Source: Calliphora vicina (lineage: Eukaryota > Arthropoda > Insecta > Diptera > Calliphoridae). From it: DNA of 64,000 nt. Position 1 is the first letter of the stretch. The number at the start of each line of letters is the position of its first letter. Both the position numbers and the translations under genes were made by a program. Positions 33,855 through 46,759 of this stretch are shown here, piece after piece. The stretch is from contig NC_088781.1 in NCBI RefSeq assembly GCF_958450345.1, positions 53,274,315 to 53,338,314 on the forward strand, written 5' to 3'. The notes under the pieces are model-generated. The model was given only the letters and a program-made list of their open reading frames with translations. It made no database searches and was not told the origin of the DNA.

Positions 33855-35375
33855 ATTTTCACAAGTACGCCATGTGTTAATATCATCAATACGGAAATGT
33901 AAAAGAAAATCTCGAGATTTTTAAACTCGAATATCTCGAATACCGGACTGGGACTGGGTAACTTTTAATGTGGTGTTTAGAATATTAATAATATAAGAAA
34001 TACAGTATGATCATTTGTAAAGTATTTTCCAAATGTATGTAGCATGAGTAAATTAGTTTTCTTTTAACTTTTTGTGGTATCATTTTCAGCTTTTTTGTTC
34101 GGTTTGTATTCGTACCCCATTAACAACTTTGTATTTGTAATGAAAATGACTGCAAAGTATTACAAGGGGTCGATCACTAACCTTTTTGTTGCCATTGTAG
34201 TAAATTGGATTTTGTATCAGAATAGAGTAAAAGAAACAAAAAGTGTATTTTTTTTACAAACTATAGGCATTTGTTTGATTGCTGCATGAATGGGCGTAGA
34301 ACGGAAATGCTACACAGTATTTAACGATGTCACAATATTTTCTATATTTTTTGTTGAATTTTTTATTTAAACAAAATAAATATAATTCCAATATAAAAAA
34401 ATGATCACATTATTATTGTAGTGGTGGCTGTTAAGCCAACACAGCAGAAACCGTGTGAATGGTAAGCATTTCAAAATCTGCCCTTTTTTTGTATTGGTAA
34501 TAATTTTCTAACATTTCATAATATTTTCTATTAAAATTATCTTGTTGTTGCATTATTTTTTCAATTATAGAATTGTTTTGATTAAAATTACATAAGAAAC
34601 GGACATGATGCTCTATAAATATCTATTATAATTCCCATTTTTTTGTTGTTAACTTAAAGTCTGATTGGTACTGACATTTATTTCATAATGCTAAGCTAAG
34701 CTAAGCAAATCAAATCAAATGTATATGAATTTGTATTGTATTGTTTAGATTTTATTTGTAACAAATAATCGACAAATAAACGTGATCCAATTTACCGGAC
34801 ATCGTATGCAAAGAAGGTACCACCATAACAACAAAAGCAACCAGTCAATAATAATCTCGAGATTAAAAAAAAGAAGTAAAAACAGAAACTAATCTAGGTT
34901 TACGTCGATCATTATGTTCATTATGATGATCATACTTGTTCACAATATTGTCTCTGCTTGTCAGTTGCTGTGTCAATTTAAAATCACTTCTTTCATCTGC
35001 AGCCAGCCAGCAGTCAGTCAGTCATAATTGGCATTATTCTTCGTTATGGCCCAAAGGGTATTACAGTGGCCTACACGTTTAGAGTTACATTTCCTCAATG
35101 TAATTGATTTATTTCCCTCTTCTATTTTTCTTCTTCGATACAATATTGCAAATTGTTAAAGGGCTTTATTCATTATCCAATATAATTTTGTTTTAATAAC
35201 TTTGTTGCCTGCCTTGCTGTAATTCAATTTAATTTTTATAATTAAATTGTAATGGTTTTCATTAAATTTAATAAAAATCTAATAGAATTTAATGCGTGTA
35301 AATGAATGCTATATAATTGATGATTTGGTTTTGATTAAACTTGATATAGACTGGGTTAGGGGGATTTTCTTAAAA
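33855..35375. other. Non-coding stretch before the satellite
   Basis: No gene recognised. A 71-codon plus-strand frame (34074-34289) is hydrophobic but matches nothing known to me. Confidence 0.4.
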
Positions 35376-35379
35376 TAGC

Positions 35380-35680
35380 AAAATCTCTGTGTGATCATTG
35401 CTTGCAATATTATCTCTAAAATAATCTGAGAGTGATCATTGATCACAAGATTTTCTATAAGAAAATCTAGGTATGGTCATTGATCACAAGATTTTCTATA
35501 TGATCGTGACTACAAGATTTTATATAAGAAAATCTCAGTGGGACCATTGATCACATGTTTTCTGTAGAAAAATTTGAGTGTGATCATTGGTTACATTATT
35601 TTCTATAAAGAAATCTGAGTGTGATCACATGATTTTCTATAAAAAAAGCTGGGTGTTTAGTGTGATCATTGATCGTAGAC
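35380..35680. repeat. Diverged flank of the GATC/TTTTCTATAGAAAA satellite
   Basis: About seven irregular units built of GTGATCATTGATCACA and AGATTTTCTATAAGAAAATC-like palindromes. Older and more varied than the array that follows. Confidence 0.75.
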
Positions 35681-38600
35681 GATTTTCTATAGAAAATTTT
35701 TTGTGATCTTGGTCCGCACAAGATTTTCTATAGAAAATTGTTTGTGATCTTGGATCGCACAAGATTTTCTATAGAAAATTTTTTGTGATCTTGGATCGCA
35801 CAAGATTTTCTATAGAAAATTTTTTGTGATCTTGGATCGCACAAGATTTTCTATAGAAAATTTTTTGTGATCTTGGATCGCACAAGATTTTCTATAGAAA
35901 ATTTTTTGTGATCTTGGATCGCACAAGATTTTCTATAGAAAATTTTTTGTGATCTTGGATCGCACAAGATTTTCTATAGAAAATTTTTTGTGATCTTGGA
36001 TCGCACAAGATTTTCTATAGAAAATTTTTTGTGATCTTGGATCGCACAAGATTTTCTATAGATTTTCTATAGAAAATTTTTTGTGATCTTGGATCGCACA
36101 AGATTTTCTATAGAAAATTTTTTGTGATCTTGGATCGCACAAGATTTTCTATAGAAAATTTTTTGTGATCTTGGATCGCACAAGATTTTCTATAGAAAAT
36201 TTTTTGTGATCTTGGATCGCACAAGATTTTCTATAGAAAATTTTTTGTGATCTTGGATCGCACAAGATTTTCTATAGAAAATTTTTTGTGATCTTGGATC
36301 GCACAAGATTTTCTATAGAAAATTTTTTGTGATCTTGGATCGCACAAGATTTTCTATAGAAAATTTTTTGTGATCTTGGATCGCACAAGATTTTCTATAG
36401 AAAATTTTTTGTGATCTTGGATCGCACAAGATTTTCTATAGAAAATTTTTTGTGATCTTGGATCGCACAAGATTTTCTATAGAAAATTTTTTGTGATCTT
36501 GGATCGCACAAGATTTTCTATAGAAAATTTTTTGTGATCTCGGATCGCACAAGATTTTCTATCGAATATTTGTAATATTTGATCGCACAAGATTTTCTAT
36601 AGATAATTTTTTGTGATCTTGGATCGCACAAGATTTTCTATATACAATTTTTTGTGATCTTGGATCGCAAAAGATTTTCTATAGAAAATTTTTTGTGATC
36701 TTGGATCGCACAAGATTTTCTATAGAAAATTTTTTGTGATCTTGGATCGCACAAGATAATCTACAGAAAATATTTTGTGATCTCGGATCGCACAAGATTT
36801 TCTATCGAATATTTGTAATATTTGATCGCACAAGATTTTCTATAGATAATTTTTTGTGATCTTGGATCGCACAAGATTTTCTATAGAAAATTTTTTGTGA
36901 TCTTGGATCGCACAAGATTTTCTATAGAAAATTTTTTGTGATCTTGGATCGCACAAGATTTTCTATAGAAAATTTTTTGTGATCTTGGATCGCACAAGAT
37001 TTTCTATAGAAAATTTTTTGTGATCTTGGATCGCACAAGATTTTCTATAGAAAATTTTTTGTGATCTTGGATCGCACAAGATTTTCTATAGAAAATTTTT
37101 TGTGATCTTGGATCGCACAAGATTTTCTATAGAAAATTTTTTGTGATCTTGGATCGCACTAGATTTTCTATAGAAAATTTTTTGTGATCTTGGATCGCAC
37201 TAGATTTTCTATAGAAAATTGTTTGTGATCTTGGATCGCACAAGATTTTCTATAGAAAATTTTTTGTGATCTTGGATCGCACAAGATTTTCTATAGAAAA
37301 TTTTTTGTGATCTTGGATCGCACAAGATAATCTACAGAAAATATTTTGTGATCTCGGATCGCACAAGATTTTCTATCGAATATTTGTAATATTTGATCGC
37401 ACAAGATTTTCTATAGATAATTTTTTGTGATCTTGGATCGCACAAGATTTTCTATAGAAAATTTTTTGTGATCTTGGATCGCACAAGATTTTCTATAGAA
37501 AATTGTTTGTGATCTTGGATCGCACAAGATTTTCTATAGAAAATTTTTTGTGATCTTGGATCGCACAAGATTTTCTATAGAAAATTGTTTGTGATCTTGG
37601 ATCGCACAAGATTTTCTATAGAAAATTTTTTGTGATCTTGGATCGCACAAGATTTTCTATAGAAAATTTTTTGTGATCTTGGATCGCACAAGATTTTCTA
37701 TAGAAAATTTTTTGTGATCTTGGATCGCACAAGATTTTCTATAGAAAATTTTTTGTGATCTTGGATCGCACAAGATTTTCTATAGAAAATTTTTTGTGAT
37801 CTTGGATCGCACAAGATTTTCTATAGAAAATTTTTTGTGATCTTGGATCGCACAAGATTTTCTATAGAAAATTTTTTGTGATCTTGGATCGCACAAGATT
37901 TTCTATAGATAATTTTTTGTGATCTTGGATCGCACAAGATTTTCTATATAAAATTTTTTGTGATCTTGGATCGCACAAGATTTTCTATAGAAAATTTTTT
38001 GTGATCTTGGATCGCACAAGATTTTCTATATACAATTTTTTGTGATCTTGGATCGCACAAGATTTTCTATAGAAAATTTTTTGTGATCTTGCATCGCACA
38101 AGATTATCTACAGAAAATGTTTTGTGATCTCGGATCGCACAAGGTTTTCTATAGAAAATTTTTTGTGATCTTGGATCGCACAAGATTATCTACAGAAAAT
38201 GTTTTGTGATCTCGGATCGCACAAGATTTTCTATCGAATATTTGTAATATTTGATCGCACAAGATTTTCTATAGATAATTTTTTGTGATCTTGGATCGCA
38301 CAAGATTTTCTATAGAAAATTTTTTGTGATCTTGGATCGCAAAAGATTTTCTATAGAAAATTTTTTGTGATCTTGGATCGCACAAGATTTTCTATAGAAA
38401 ATTTTTTGTGATCTTGGATCGCACAAGATAATCTACAGAAAATATTTTGTGATCTCGGATCGCACAAGATTTTCTATCGAATATTTGTAATATTTGATCG
38501 CACAAGATTTTCTATAGATAATTTTTTGTGATCTTGGATCGCACAAGATTTTCTATAGAAAATTTTTTGTGATCTTGGATCGCACAAGATTTTCTATAGA

Positions 38601-39007
38601 AAATTTTTTGTGATCTTGGATCGCACAAGATTTTCTATAGATTTTCTATAGAAAATTTTTTGTGATCTTGGATCGCACAAGATTTTCTATAGAAAATTTT
38701 TTGTGATCTTGGATCGCACTAGATTTTCTATAGAAAATTTTTTGTGATCTTGGATCGCACTAGATTTTCTATAGAAAATTGTTTGTGATCTTGGATCGCA
38801 CAAGATTTTCTATAGAAAATTTTTTGTGATCTTGGATCGCACAAGATTTTCTATAGAAAATTTTTTGTGATCTTGGATCGCACAAGATTTTCTATAGAAA
38901 ATTTTTTGTGATCTTGGATCGCACAAGATTTTCTATAGAACATTTTTTGTGATCTTGGATCGCACAAGATTTTCTATAGAACATTTATTGTGATCTTGGA
39001 TCGCAAA
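35681..39007. repeat. 41-bp palindromic satellite, ~81 units, with higher-order structure
   Basis: Each 41-bp unit holds the perfect 16-bp palindrome ATTTTCTATAGAAAAT and a second dyad TTGTGATC...GATCGCACAA, so the whole monomer is nearly self-complementary. Most units are identical. A distinctive 38-bp variant (TATCGAATATTTGTAATATT) occurs at about 36561, 36804, 37375, 38233 and 38476, spacings 243, 571, 858, 243, which equal 5, 13, 20 and 5 standard units plus one 38-bp unit. Two sites (about 36051 and 38630) share a doubled core. No coding. Confidence 0.95.
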
Positions 39008-39009
39008 AG

Positions 39010-40160
39010 AAGAACAAGCATTGTGCATATGTTTGTATTTACTTTAGATGGTTGCGTTAAAATCATTCAATAAATATTTGTCAATTTGTTAATTTAAAAA
39101 TCAACAATTATTTAGAAACTCTACCAAATTGAACTCAACCTAACTATTAGAAATTTTTCGAAAAAAGTATTAAGTTTCATTGACCTTAATGGTTTAACAA
39201 ACATTTTAAGAACTTAAAACAACAAACAAATACATACTATATTCTGTAGTCATTCATTTCCTATTTCCGTAACCGTTGTTCTCCACATCTAGTCTTCCAT
39301 AAGATTTCAAATCATTTTACAAAACACTGCGTAACAGAAATTCTTTAAACACACTTTGAAAAACGCTGAAAAAAATAAGAATTTCAACATCTCATGATCA
39401 AAATGATGTACGACTATGAATGACATTTATAGAAAGAAACCAACGAAATCTAAAAAAAAGAAGAAAATTAATTTGTGTCATGCTCAGGTGATTTTGTAGC
39501 ATGAACAAAGAAAGATGGAAAAAACAAGCGATCTAAACTCAGACTCATCATTTGCAGCAAACGGAACAATGACAACAATAAATATAGTATAATCATACAA
39601 CAAAATAATATTTATTTTAGAACTAAAAGCAAAAAAATTAAGCCAGAATATAATGACAAGAATTTGATGAATGTGTGCCATCTATCCATTCTGTCAGTCA
39701 GTCAGCCAACCAGCCCGGCACCTTCGCCACATTTAACAATTGGGAAATTACTTCATTTAATGTCGCACAATTCTTTCCTCTATTCTCTACTCCTAATGCC
39801 ACACAAATTTACACCAAAATAAACAAGGTTTATGACAAAAAAAACACAGAATTTTAGATGAAATTAAAAACAAAATATAAAAATTAATCTGCTCTAGAAT
39901 GTGTCCCAAATGTGTGTTAACAGAATCTTGTGTACCAACAGCCAGAGACAGACAAACGGACAGATATACATACATTCATACGTAGATTAGAAAAACCAAA
40001 AAATTCCTATTGAGAAATAGGCACCAAATTGGAAGAATTTTAAAAATTTTAAGGCATAACAAAATATACGCGCCATGCCAATGCAGTGCAGTGTTATTAG
40101 TAGCCCACATAAATGATTGAAAAACTAAAGAGTGACTAAGAATAAAAGGTACAATATAAA
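39010..40160. other. Unique spacer between satellite arrays
   Basis: Non-repetitive AT-rich DNA with no recognised gene; CAGTCAGTCAGCC and CAGACAGACAAACGG runs near 39695 and 39947 are simple quadruplet repeats. Confidence 0.4.
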
Positions 40161-40164
40161 ATCT

Positions 40165-41130
40165 TCTGGTCGACGATCACAATTAGACTTTTCTATAGAA
40201 AATCACACAGAACGATCACACGAAAATTTTCCTACAGAATATGTGGTAATCGTCATCGATCTCACGAAGATTTATCTATAGAAAATTTGATGATCTCCAA
40301 CGATCACACGAAGATTTTTCTATAGAAAATCTGGTGATCATCAACGATTACACAACGATTTTTTATATAGAAAATCTGGTGATCGTAAACGAACACACGA
40401 AGATTTCTCTTTAGAAAATCTGGTGATCGTCAGTGATCATACGGAGATTTTTCTATAGAAAATCTGGTGATCGCCAACGATCACACGGATATTTTTCGTA
40501 AAGGAACAAATAGGTTTTCTTTAGAAAATCTGCTGATCGTCAACGATCGCACGAAAATTTTTCTATACAAAATCTGGTGATCGTAAACGATCACACGAAG
40601 ATTTTTCTATAGAAAATCTGGTGATCGTAAACGATTACACGAAGATTTTTCAATAGAAAAACTCGTGATCGTAAGTGATCACACGAAGATTTCTCTATAG
40701 AAAATCTGGTGATCGTCAGTGATCACACGAACATTTTTCTATAGAAAATCTGGTGATTTTTCAATAGAAAAACTCGTGATCGTCAGTGATCACACGAAGT
40801 TTTTTCAATAGAAAAACTGGTGATCGTCAGTGATCACAAGAAGATTTTTCTATAGAAAATCTGGTGATCGCCAACGATCACACGAGGATTTTTCGTAAAG
40901 GAACAAATAGGTTTTCTATAGAAAATCTGGTGATCGTCAGTGATCACATGAAGATTTTTCTATTAAAAATCTGGCGATCGTCACCGATCTAACGGTGATT
41001 TTCTATTACACAGAGATTTTTTATATAGACAATCTGGTGATCGTCAAGGATCTCACGTAGAATATCTGGTGATCGGCAACGGTCACATGGAGGTTTTTCT
41101 ACAGAGAATCTGGTGATAGTTAACGATTCT
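40165..41130 (+). repeat. 44-bp satellite array, orientation 1
   Basis: About 21 diverged units of ~44 bp carrying GATCACACGAAGATTTTTC, then TATAGAAAATCTGGTGATCG. The unit is again close to palindromic and shares the TTTTCTATAGAAAA core with the 41-bp array. Confidence 0.9.
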
Positions 41131-41159
41131 CAACGATTATTTTACAAAAAAATGTTCTA

Positions 41160-42360
41160 AACCTTTTGTATTACACTGTATGAGTATTTTTCAAATATTC
41201 TTACAATAACTTTAAAACAAATAATGTTTATGTATCATTAATCTCAGTTCACAAAGATTTGGTTGACAACAGCCTATAATTATTTCAAAATTTTGCAATA
41301 CCTTATCAATTAAGTCGAAAACAAAATGATCATTTGCCTTCAAAATATGCAGCCAATGTTGCCACATTTTCTGTTACACTTTGTAAACACATGTTTGAAA
41401 ATACTGCAGCAGACAACATTTAGTTGAATTTTTGGATAAAATACATAAAACCCTGACAATTGTTAACGAAAAATCTGTCACACTTTTTGAATTCATCCAT
41501 TAATAAAAATGTTTACGAAATTTTGTAAATGTAAATAATCGTACGCGCCATGCCGCACCACATGAATGCATGTATGTTGATTGTTCTCTGTCTGCATTTG
41601 TGTGTTCGTTTCCGTTCTGTTGTGATATTTTTAAACCAGAATATTTCGTAAAGTTCCATTCTGTTTGTTGCACAAATTTTACATTTGCTGGTTACTGCAA
41701 TCACAATCAGAGGCAACAGCAGCAGCAGCAACATTTAACTGCTGCATAAAACTATGACATGATTTAGTATTTTTAATTTTAGTATTTTGTTTATTTTTAG
41801 TACGACTACATATTTATTTGTGTATTTAATTATTTATACTCTGTTTGTAGTAATAGATTTTGTTTGTCTGCTTGTTGTTGGGTGCGCCATTTACTAATTT
41901 TCCAGATTTTCACAATTCAATCAACAAGTGGTGCATTGTGCATTTAATTTTCATTGTTGGGTGGGTGGACATTTTCAATTTAGTTCTTTTGTTTTTCAAA
42001 CCATCTCGGTATCGATAAACCTAAAAAAGCTCAATAATAAAACAACATTTTTTAATGTTCACCTTTAATATTTGGACATAGATGAATGAAACTCTATGTG
42101 AGTTCTCTGATATGATGTGGTGGCTGTATGACGAGTATAGAGAACAATAAATATCTCAGTTTGGTTTCTGGGTCGAAACCTTTAAGTATTTTTGGATAAA
42201 ATATTGCCGGCAAGAGGTTAATAAACATATTTTATCGTTGACTGTAATTGGATTTGTTGTGTTTGTTAGCGTGTATTGGGGGAAGTGATTGACAAATTAT
42301 TGATATCTTGTTGTTATTGTTAATAATGACATTATTTTTATAAAACAAAAACCTATAGTT
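41160..42360. other. Unique spacer between inverted arrays
   Basis: A 73-codon minus-strand frame (41513-41734) starting with a Leu run from a CAG repeat is not convincing. A perfect TATCGATA (DRE-type promoter motif of flies) lies at 42010-42017, without further promoter evidence. Confidence 0.35.
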
Positions 42361-42374
42361 ATTGGTAGATTGAG

Positions 42375-43245
42375 ATTTTTCTATAGGAAAATCAAGATTT
42401 TCTATAGAAATAGAAAATCTTGTTGTGATCGATCGTATGATCGTTCACCAAAATCTCTGTTTGATCAATGACGATCACCAGATTTTCTATAGTCAAACCT
42501 CCATGTGATTGTTGGCGATCGCCAAATTTCTATAGAAAAGCGTCTGTGTGGTCGTTGACGATCTCCTGATTTTCTAAAGAACAACTTCCATGTGATCGTT
42601 GACGATCACCAGATATTCTATAGAAAAATTTTCGTGTTATCGTTGACGATCACAAGATATTCTATACAAAAATTTTCGTGTGATCGTTGAAGATCACCAC
42701 ATATTCTATAGAAAAACCTCCTCGTGATCGTTCACCAGATATTCTATAGAAAAACATCCACGTGATCATTGACGATCAACAGATTTTATATAAAAAATCT
42801 CCGTGCGATAGTTGACGATTACCAGATTTTTCAAATCTTCGTGAGATCGTTGTCGATCACCAGATTTTCTATAGGCAAATCTTCGTGTGATCGTTGAAGA
42901 TTTTCTATAGAAAATCCTCCGATCGCAATAAGATTTTCTATAGAAAAATCACTTGTGATCGATCACAACAAGATTTTCTATAAAAAAATCTCTTGTGATC
43001 GATCACAACAAGATTTTCCTCTAGTGATCTATCACAAGATTTTCTATAAAAAAATATCTTATGATCTCACAACAAGATTTTCAATAGAAAAATCTCGTGT
43101 GATCGATCACATCAAGATTTTCTATCTTCTCTTGTGATCGATCACGAAAATTTTCTATAGAAAAATCTCTTGCGATCGATCACAACAACAAGATTTTCTA
43201 TAGAAAACTCTCATGTGATCGACCAGATTTTTTATACAAAAATCT
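42375..43245 (-). repeat. 44-bp satellite array, orientation 2 (inverted)
   Basis: About 19 units reading GTTGACGATCACCAGATT...CTTCGTGTGATC, the reverse complement of the 40165-41130 unit. From about 42895 the units change to TTGTGATCGATCACAACAAG with the core, two full palindromes per unit. Frames across it (42955-43137) only translate the repeat. Confidence 0.9.
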
Positions 43246-43259
43246 CTTCTCGATTGTTT

Positions 43260-44605
43260 TATTTGCTTCTATCTGCTGCTAAGTACCTACACATAATTTC
43301 AGAACTTAATGCCTTCTGTTAAATTCTATAGCAATTTTTTACACTTTTTCAGACCATTAACATATTTTGCTCTTTGAGAACGAAGCAGCATAATTATCGG
43401 ATCTGGTATTTGCAAAAGTTCTCAGCGCAAATTAAAAAGAGATTCTCAACAAAAACTCTATTTTTTTTTTCTAGGTGGTCTTCTATTCTAATGTATTTTT
43501 TGTCGTGATTTTCTTAATTTACTTTTACATTGTAAAAGAAGCTGGATTTTTCCCATGCAAAATTTCTCAAGATAAAGTATAAATAAATGTTTTTCTGTTT
43601 ACTTACCTTGCCACAAAGAAACAAAAGTTGTTTAGTTTTTCTGTTGCCCTGAGTAGCAGCAAAGCGAGTACTTGAATACCATTATACTTGTGGCAGTATG
43701 GAGGAACACACTCACTCATTTCTAGAAACATTTTATTTATATTTATTTTTTTTTTTGGTTTTGTATTTAATGCAAAATAAACGCAAACGAAGATTTATGG
43801 GTTTTTTTTCTGTGGTAAAAAGCAACTTGTTGCAACATTGAACAAAAAAAAAAAGAAAAATGCTCTAAACCAACAAATGGCAACATTACAGAATAGAAGC
43901 AAAGAAAACAAAGAAAGAGTAAGACAAACGCAAAATGGTATTGTACGAGTAGTATGCCAGTTTGGATGGATGGTGCTCCAGGACATAAAAATCTGTAGAA
44001 ATGCATAAGTACGAGTACTACTACTATTCAAAACACATACGAGCAGCAAGCATAGTTTACTAATAGTACTACATAATACTTGAAATTTAGTAAAATACTA
44101 ACTCAAATAGTGTTTTTGGTTTTTTGCTTCTTTTCTATAGATTTTGATTTCAAAAGAAACCCACGTTAAAATGTGGGTCAAGCTTTATTTAAACAACAAA
44201 TAAAAACATTTTTAGTTAAAATGTTTGTCGGTGGAAAATGTATGAAAAAATAAAACACAAAAACAAACAAAATCGATAACAAATTTTTCTAGTACCCATA
44301 CGAATAGAGTTTCCCACACCTTAGAAGCCAGTAAAATTTAATTCGACCATGTCAAGTTGAATTACGACTATTATTTCCAACAACAGCTACAACCACAACT
44401 GAGTAACACTTTTTTTCTTACAATAGTTGAAATCGATAGCCAAAAATTACACAAAATGCTTGTTATAGTTTAAAACAAAACTATTTTTTGGCAAATTAAA
44501 CCTTAATTGCGAAAAGTTTTTTTGGTTCAAATTCGGATCACCAACAACAACATGATTTTCTGAAGTTGACACAAATTATCTGTCTGGTCTTTAAGTAGTT
44601 ATCTT
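43260..44605. other. Non-coding stretch
   Basis: Overlapping minus-strand frames 43767-44049 are Phe/Leu/Ser-rich translations of AT-rich DNA with no recognised domain. Confidence 0.4.
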
Positions 44606-44609
44606 TTGT

Positions 44610-45314
44610 CTTGATCCTCTAGATGATTATGATTGGAAAGGAGCTTGTACTTGTGCAAATACTTTTTATTTACTAGGAATGGATATCAAAGCTATCAGCC
44701 AGGTAAAGACTTGACCGTACCATCCTCCTATAGACATTTCCTTGGACCAATTGTTGAGAAACCCAAAAGCATTGGACATAATATCACTAATCGCATCCGG
44801 AAGTATCACCACATCGTCCGCATGAACGACAACTTTTATCCCATTCTTGTCTAGTTCAATGATAAGCCAAAGAAGTAGAGAGATCACTCCGCCCTAAGGT
44901 GTCCCTCGTCCAACTTATATATATTGATTCCTATGTTTCCAAGTTGACCGTAACGAAATTCTTGATCCTCTAGATGATTGTGATTGGAAAGGAGCTTGTA
45001 CTTGTGCAAATACTTTTTATTTACTAGGAATGGATATCAAAGCTATCAGCCAGGTAAAGACTTGACCGTACCATCCTCCTATAGACATTTCCTTGGACCA
45101 ATTGTTAAGAAACCCAAAAGAATTGGACATAATATCACTAATCGCATCCGGAAGAATCACCACATCGTCCGCATGAACGACAACTTTTATCCCATTTTTG
45201 TCTAGTTCAATGATAAGCCAAATAAGTAGAGAGATCACTCCGCCCTAAGGTGTCCCTCGTCCAACTTATATATATTGATTCCTATGGTTCCAAGTTGACC
45301 GTAACGAAATTCTT
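44610..45314 (-). pseudogene. LINE RT fragment in a 351-bp tandem duplication
   Basis: Copies at 44610-44961 and 44961-45314, offset exactly 351, differ at few positions. Each reads on the minus strand ISLLLWLIIELDKNGIKVVV, HADDVVILPDAISDIM and FLNNWSKE. HADD stands at the place of the RT catalytic YADD box, followed by the usual LNNWC-type helix. Outside this block the element is not present in frame, so the fragment was first truncated and then duplicated. Confidence 0.75.
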
Positions 45315-45445
45315 CCATCGAGATCTGTCCTGTGCCATTAGTTTTATCTCAGACCAAGTATATACTGTTCCGATAATTTCGGATTCTAGTTGCTTTCTCC
45401 AAGTATTAGCAGGTCTGCCTCTTTCTCTGCTGCCTTGAGGGTTCC
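45310..45445 (-). pseudogene. LINE ORF2 C-terminal tail fragment
   Basis: Minus strand reads WNPQGSRERGRPANTWRKQL, then TWSEIKLMAQDRSRWKNFV, the typical extreme C-terminus of RTE/CR1-like endonuclease-RT proteins (a WNPQG.R.RGRP..TWRR...DR..W pattern). Different frame and probably different element from the RT fragment at 44610. Confidence 0.65.
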
Positions 45446-45524
45446 AGTCTTTGATATATCATCATGAGGTCGTCCAACTTTTTTTTTTCTTCTTTGACCA
45501 GCACTAATGCAAAGCATTGTGTTG

Positions 45525-45735
45525 GAACTAGGAATATAGGTTATGGGAGAGAGGAAAGAGGGAGCAGTGTTTGTGGACGTTGAAAATGACAGGAAAGACT
45601 TGAGGGGGAAGTTTGTTCCACATACGGACAGTACTGCTATAGAACGAATTTTCCCTGTAGTATGTTGTGCGGTCCACTGGCCAATCGACCACAAAGGTAT
45701 GAGTTCCTGATGAAAGACGTGTATTACATACAAAT
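45525..45735 (-). pseudogene. 3' end of the CR1/Jockey-like LINE, copy 1
   Basis: Close relative of 57552-57740. Reads YRENSFYSSTVRMWNKLPPQ then NVHKHCSLFP and ends at the same ATAACC point as the 57.5-kb copy. A shared 3' end with 5' truncation at different places is typical of LINE insertion. Confidence 0.7.
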
Positions 45736-46099
45736 CTGCGGGTATCAGGAATAAGTTCCCTTGCTTGGACTTAACGCTACTACTAAGATTTGCTGTAACT
45801 ATAATTTCAATGTGGATACTAACCAGTCACTGATATACATACTCTTCAACAACCAGGTTAATAAAATCTTGTTGAATTGCAAGAGTAGTTACATTATTGA
45901 AAGCTCTCTCTCTATATGTACAGGAAGGCTGTCATTGTGTATTGTTGAAATTCGACTTAATGCAGAGCGATCCTTAAGGTAGCTATGCCGACTGCTTGAG
46001 AGCCGTGTTGTGCCCTCTAGTCGATGCCTTATATTAGAATCGATGAGTCTTTCCAACGTTTTAAGTTGGAAAGATGAAAATTCTTAGCATTCTCATGAT

Positions 46100-46690
46100 T
46101 TCTTTTAGCGATTTGGGGAATAAAACTGTTATTGACCCTTCACAGTTAGCCAGAACATTGTTAAGAGAGAGACAGAGCGTAAATATTTTGTGAAGCCATG
46201 GGATGATATGCCTTTTGCGCTTTGTAGCTTCTTTGTCAAAATTCCATCAGGTCCAGGTGACTTGAATGGGGAGAAACTATCAATAGCCCATTATATCCTA
46301 TCTTAGGAGATAATGTTACAGTCCATATTGTATAGAGTCCTACTTTCACTCATAATATCCTTAGCAATATCGTTGCAGCCTGAGAAGTGAGTATTCAGTA
46401 GAATATCTAGTAACTCTGCTGAAGATTCAGACCAAGGGAGTTGCTCACTAATTCGATTAGAAAGCAAATTGTTTCGAATTACAATTTATTTACGACATTT
46501 TCGTTTTCGGATTGAGTTACGCAGTAAACGCCTAAGAGTTATCCTTCCTTGTAATATATGTAGGATTGAATTGACCCTTGGCTAGAATTCTGCTAAGTCC
46601 TGCAGAGGCCTTTGTGTTATCTATGGATTCGCAGAAATTTATCCATGAGTTTCTTTGTGCGACTAATATAGCTTTCTTGTCAATGGTCAT
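46100..46690 (-). pseudogene. LINE linker/RT start fragment (degraded)
   Basis: Minus strand reads WINFCESIDNTKASAGLSRI near 46645-46580 and a SPG-DGILTKKLQSAKG region near 46255-46215, corresponding to the W..FCES linker and the SPGPDGI box before the RT palm in CR1/Jockey-type LINEs. Many stops. Confidence 0.5.
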
Positions 46691-46759
46691 TAATGACTTA
46701 ATTTGTAATAGTTAGTACTAAATTTATCACTCCTGTTGGAATAGCTTGAATATACGAAA

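Noticed and set aside
35681..39007. CRISPR-like array because of regular palindromic repeats
   Set aside because: There are no unique spacers: units abut head to tail at 41 bp, and the sequence context is a fly genome.
42010..42017. DRE promoter element TATCGATA
   Set aside because: A single 8-bp match with no initiator, TATA box or coding exon nearby.
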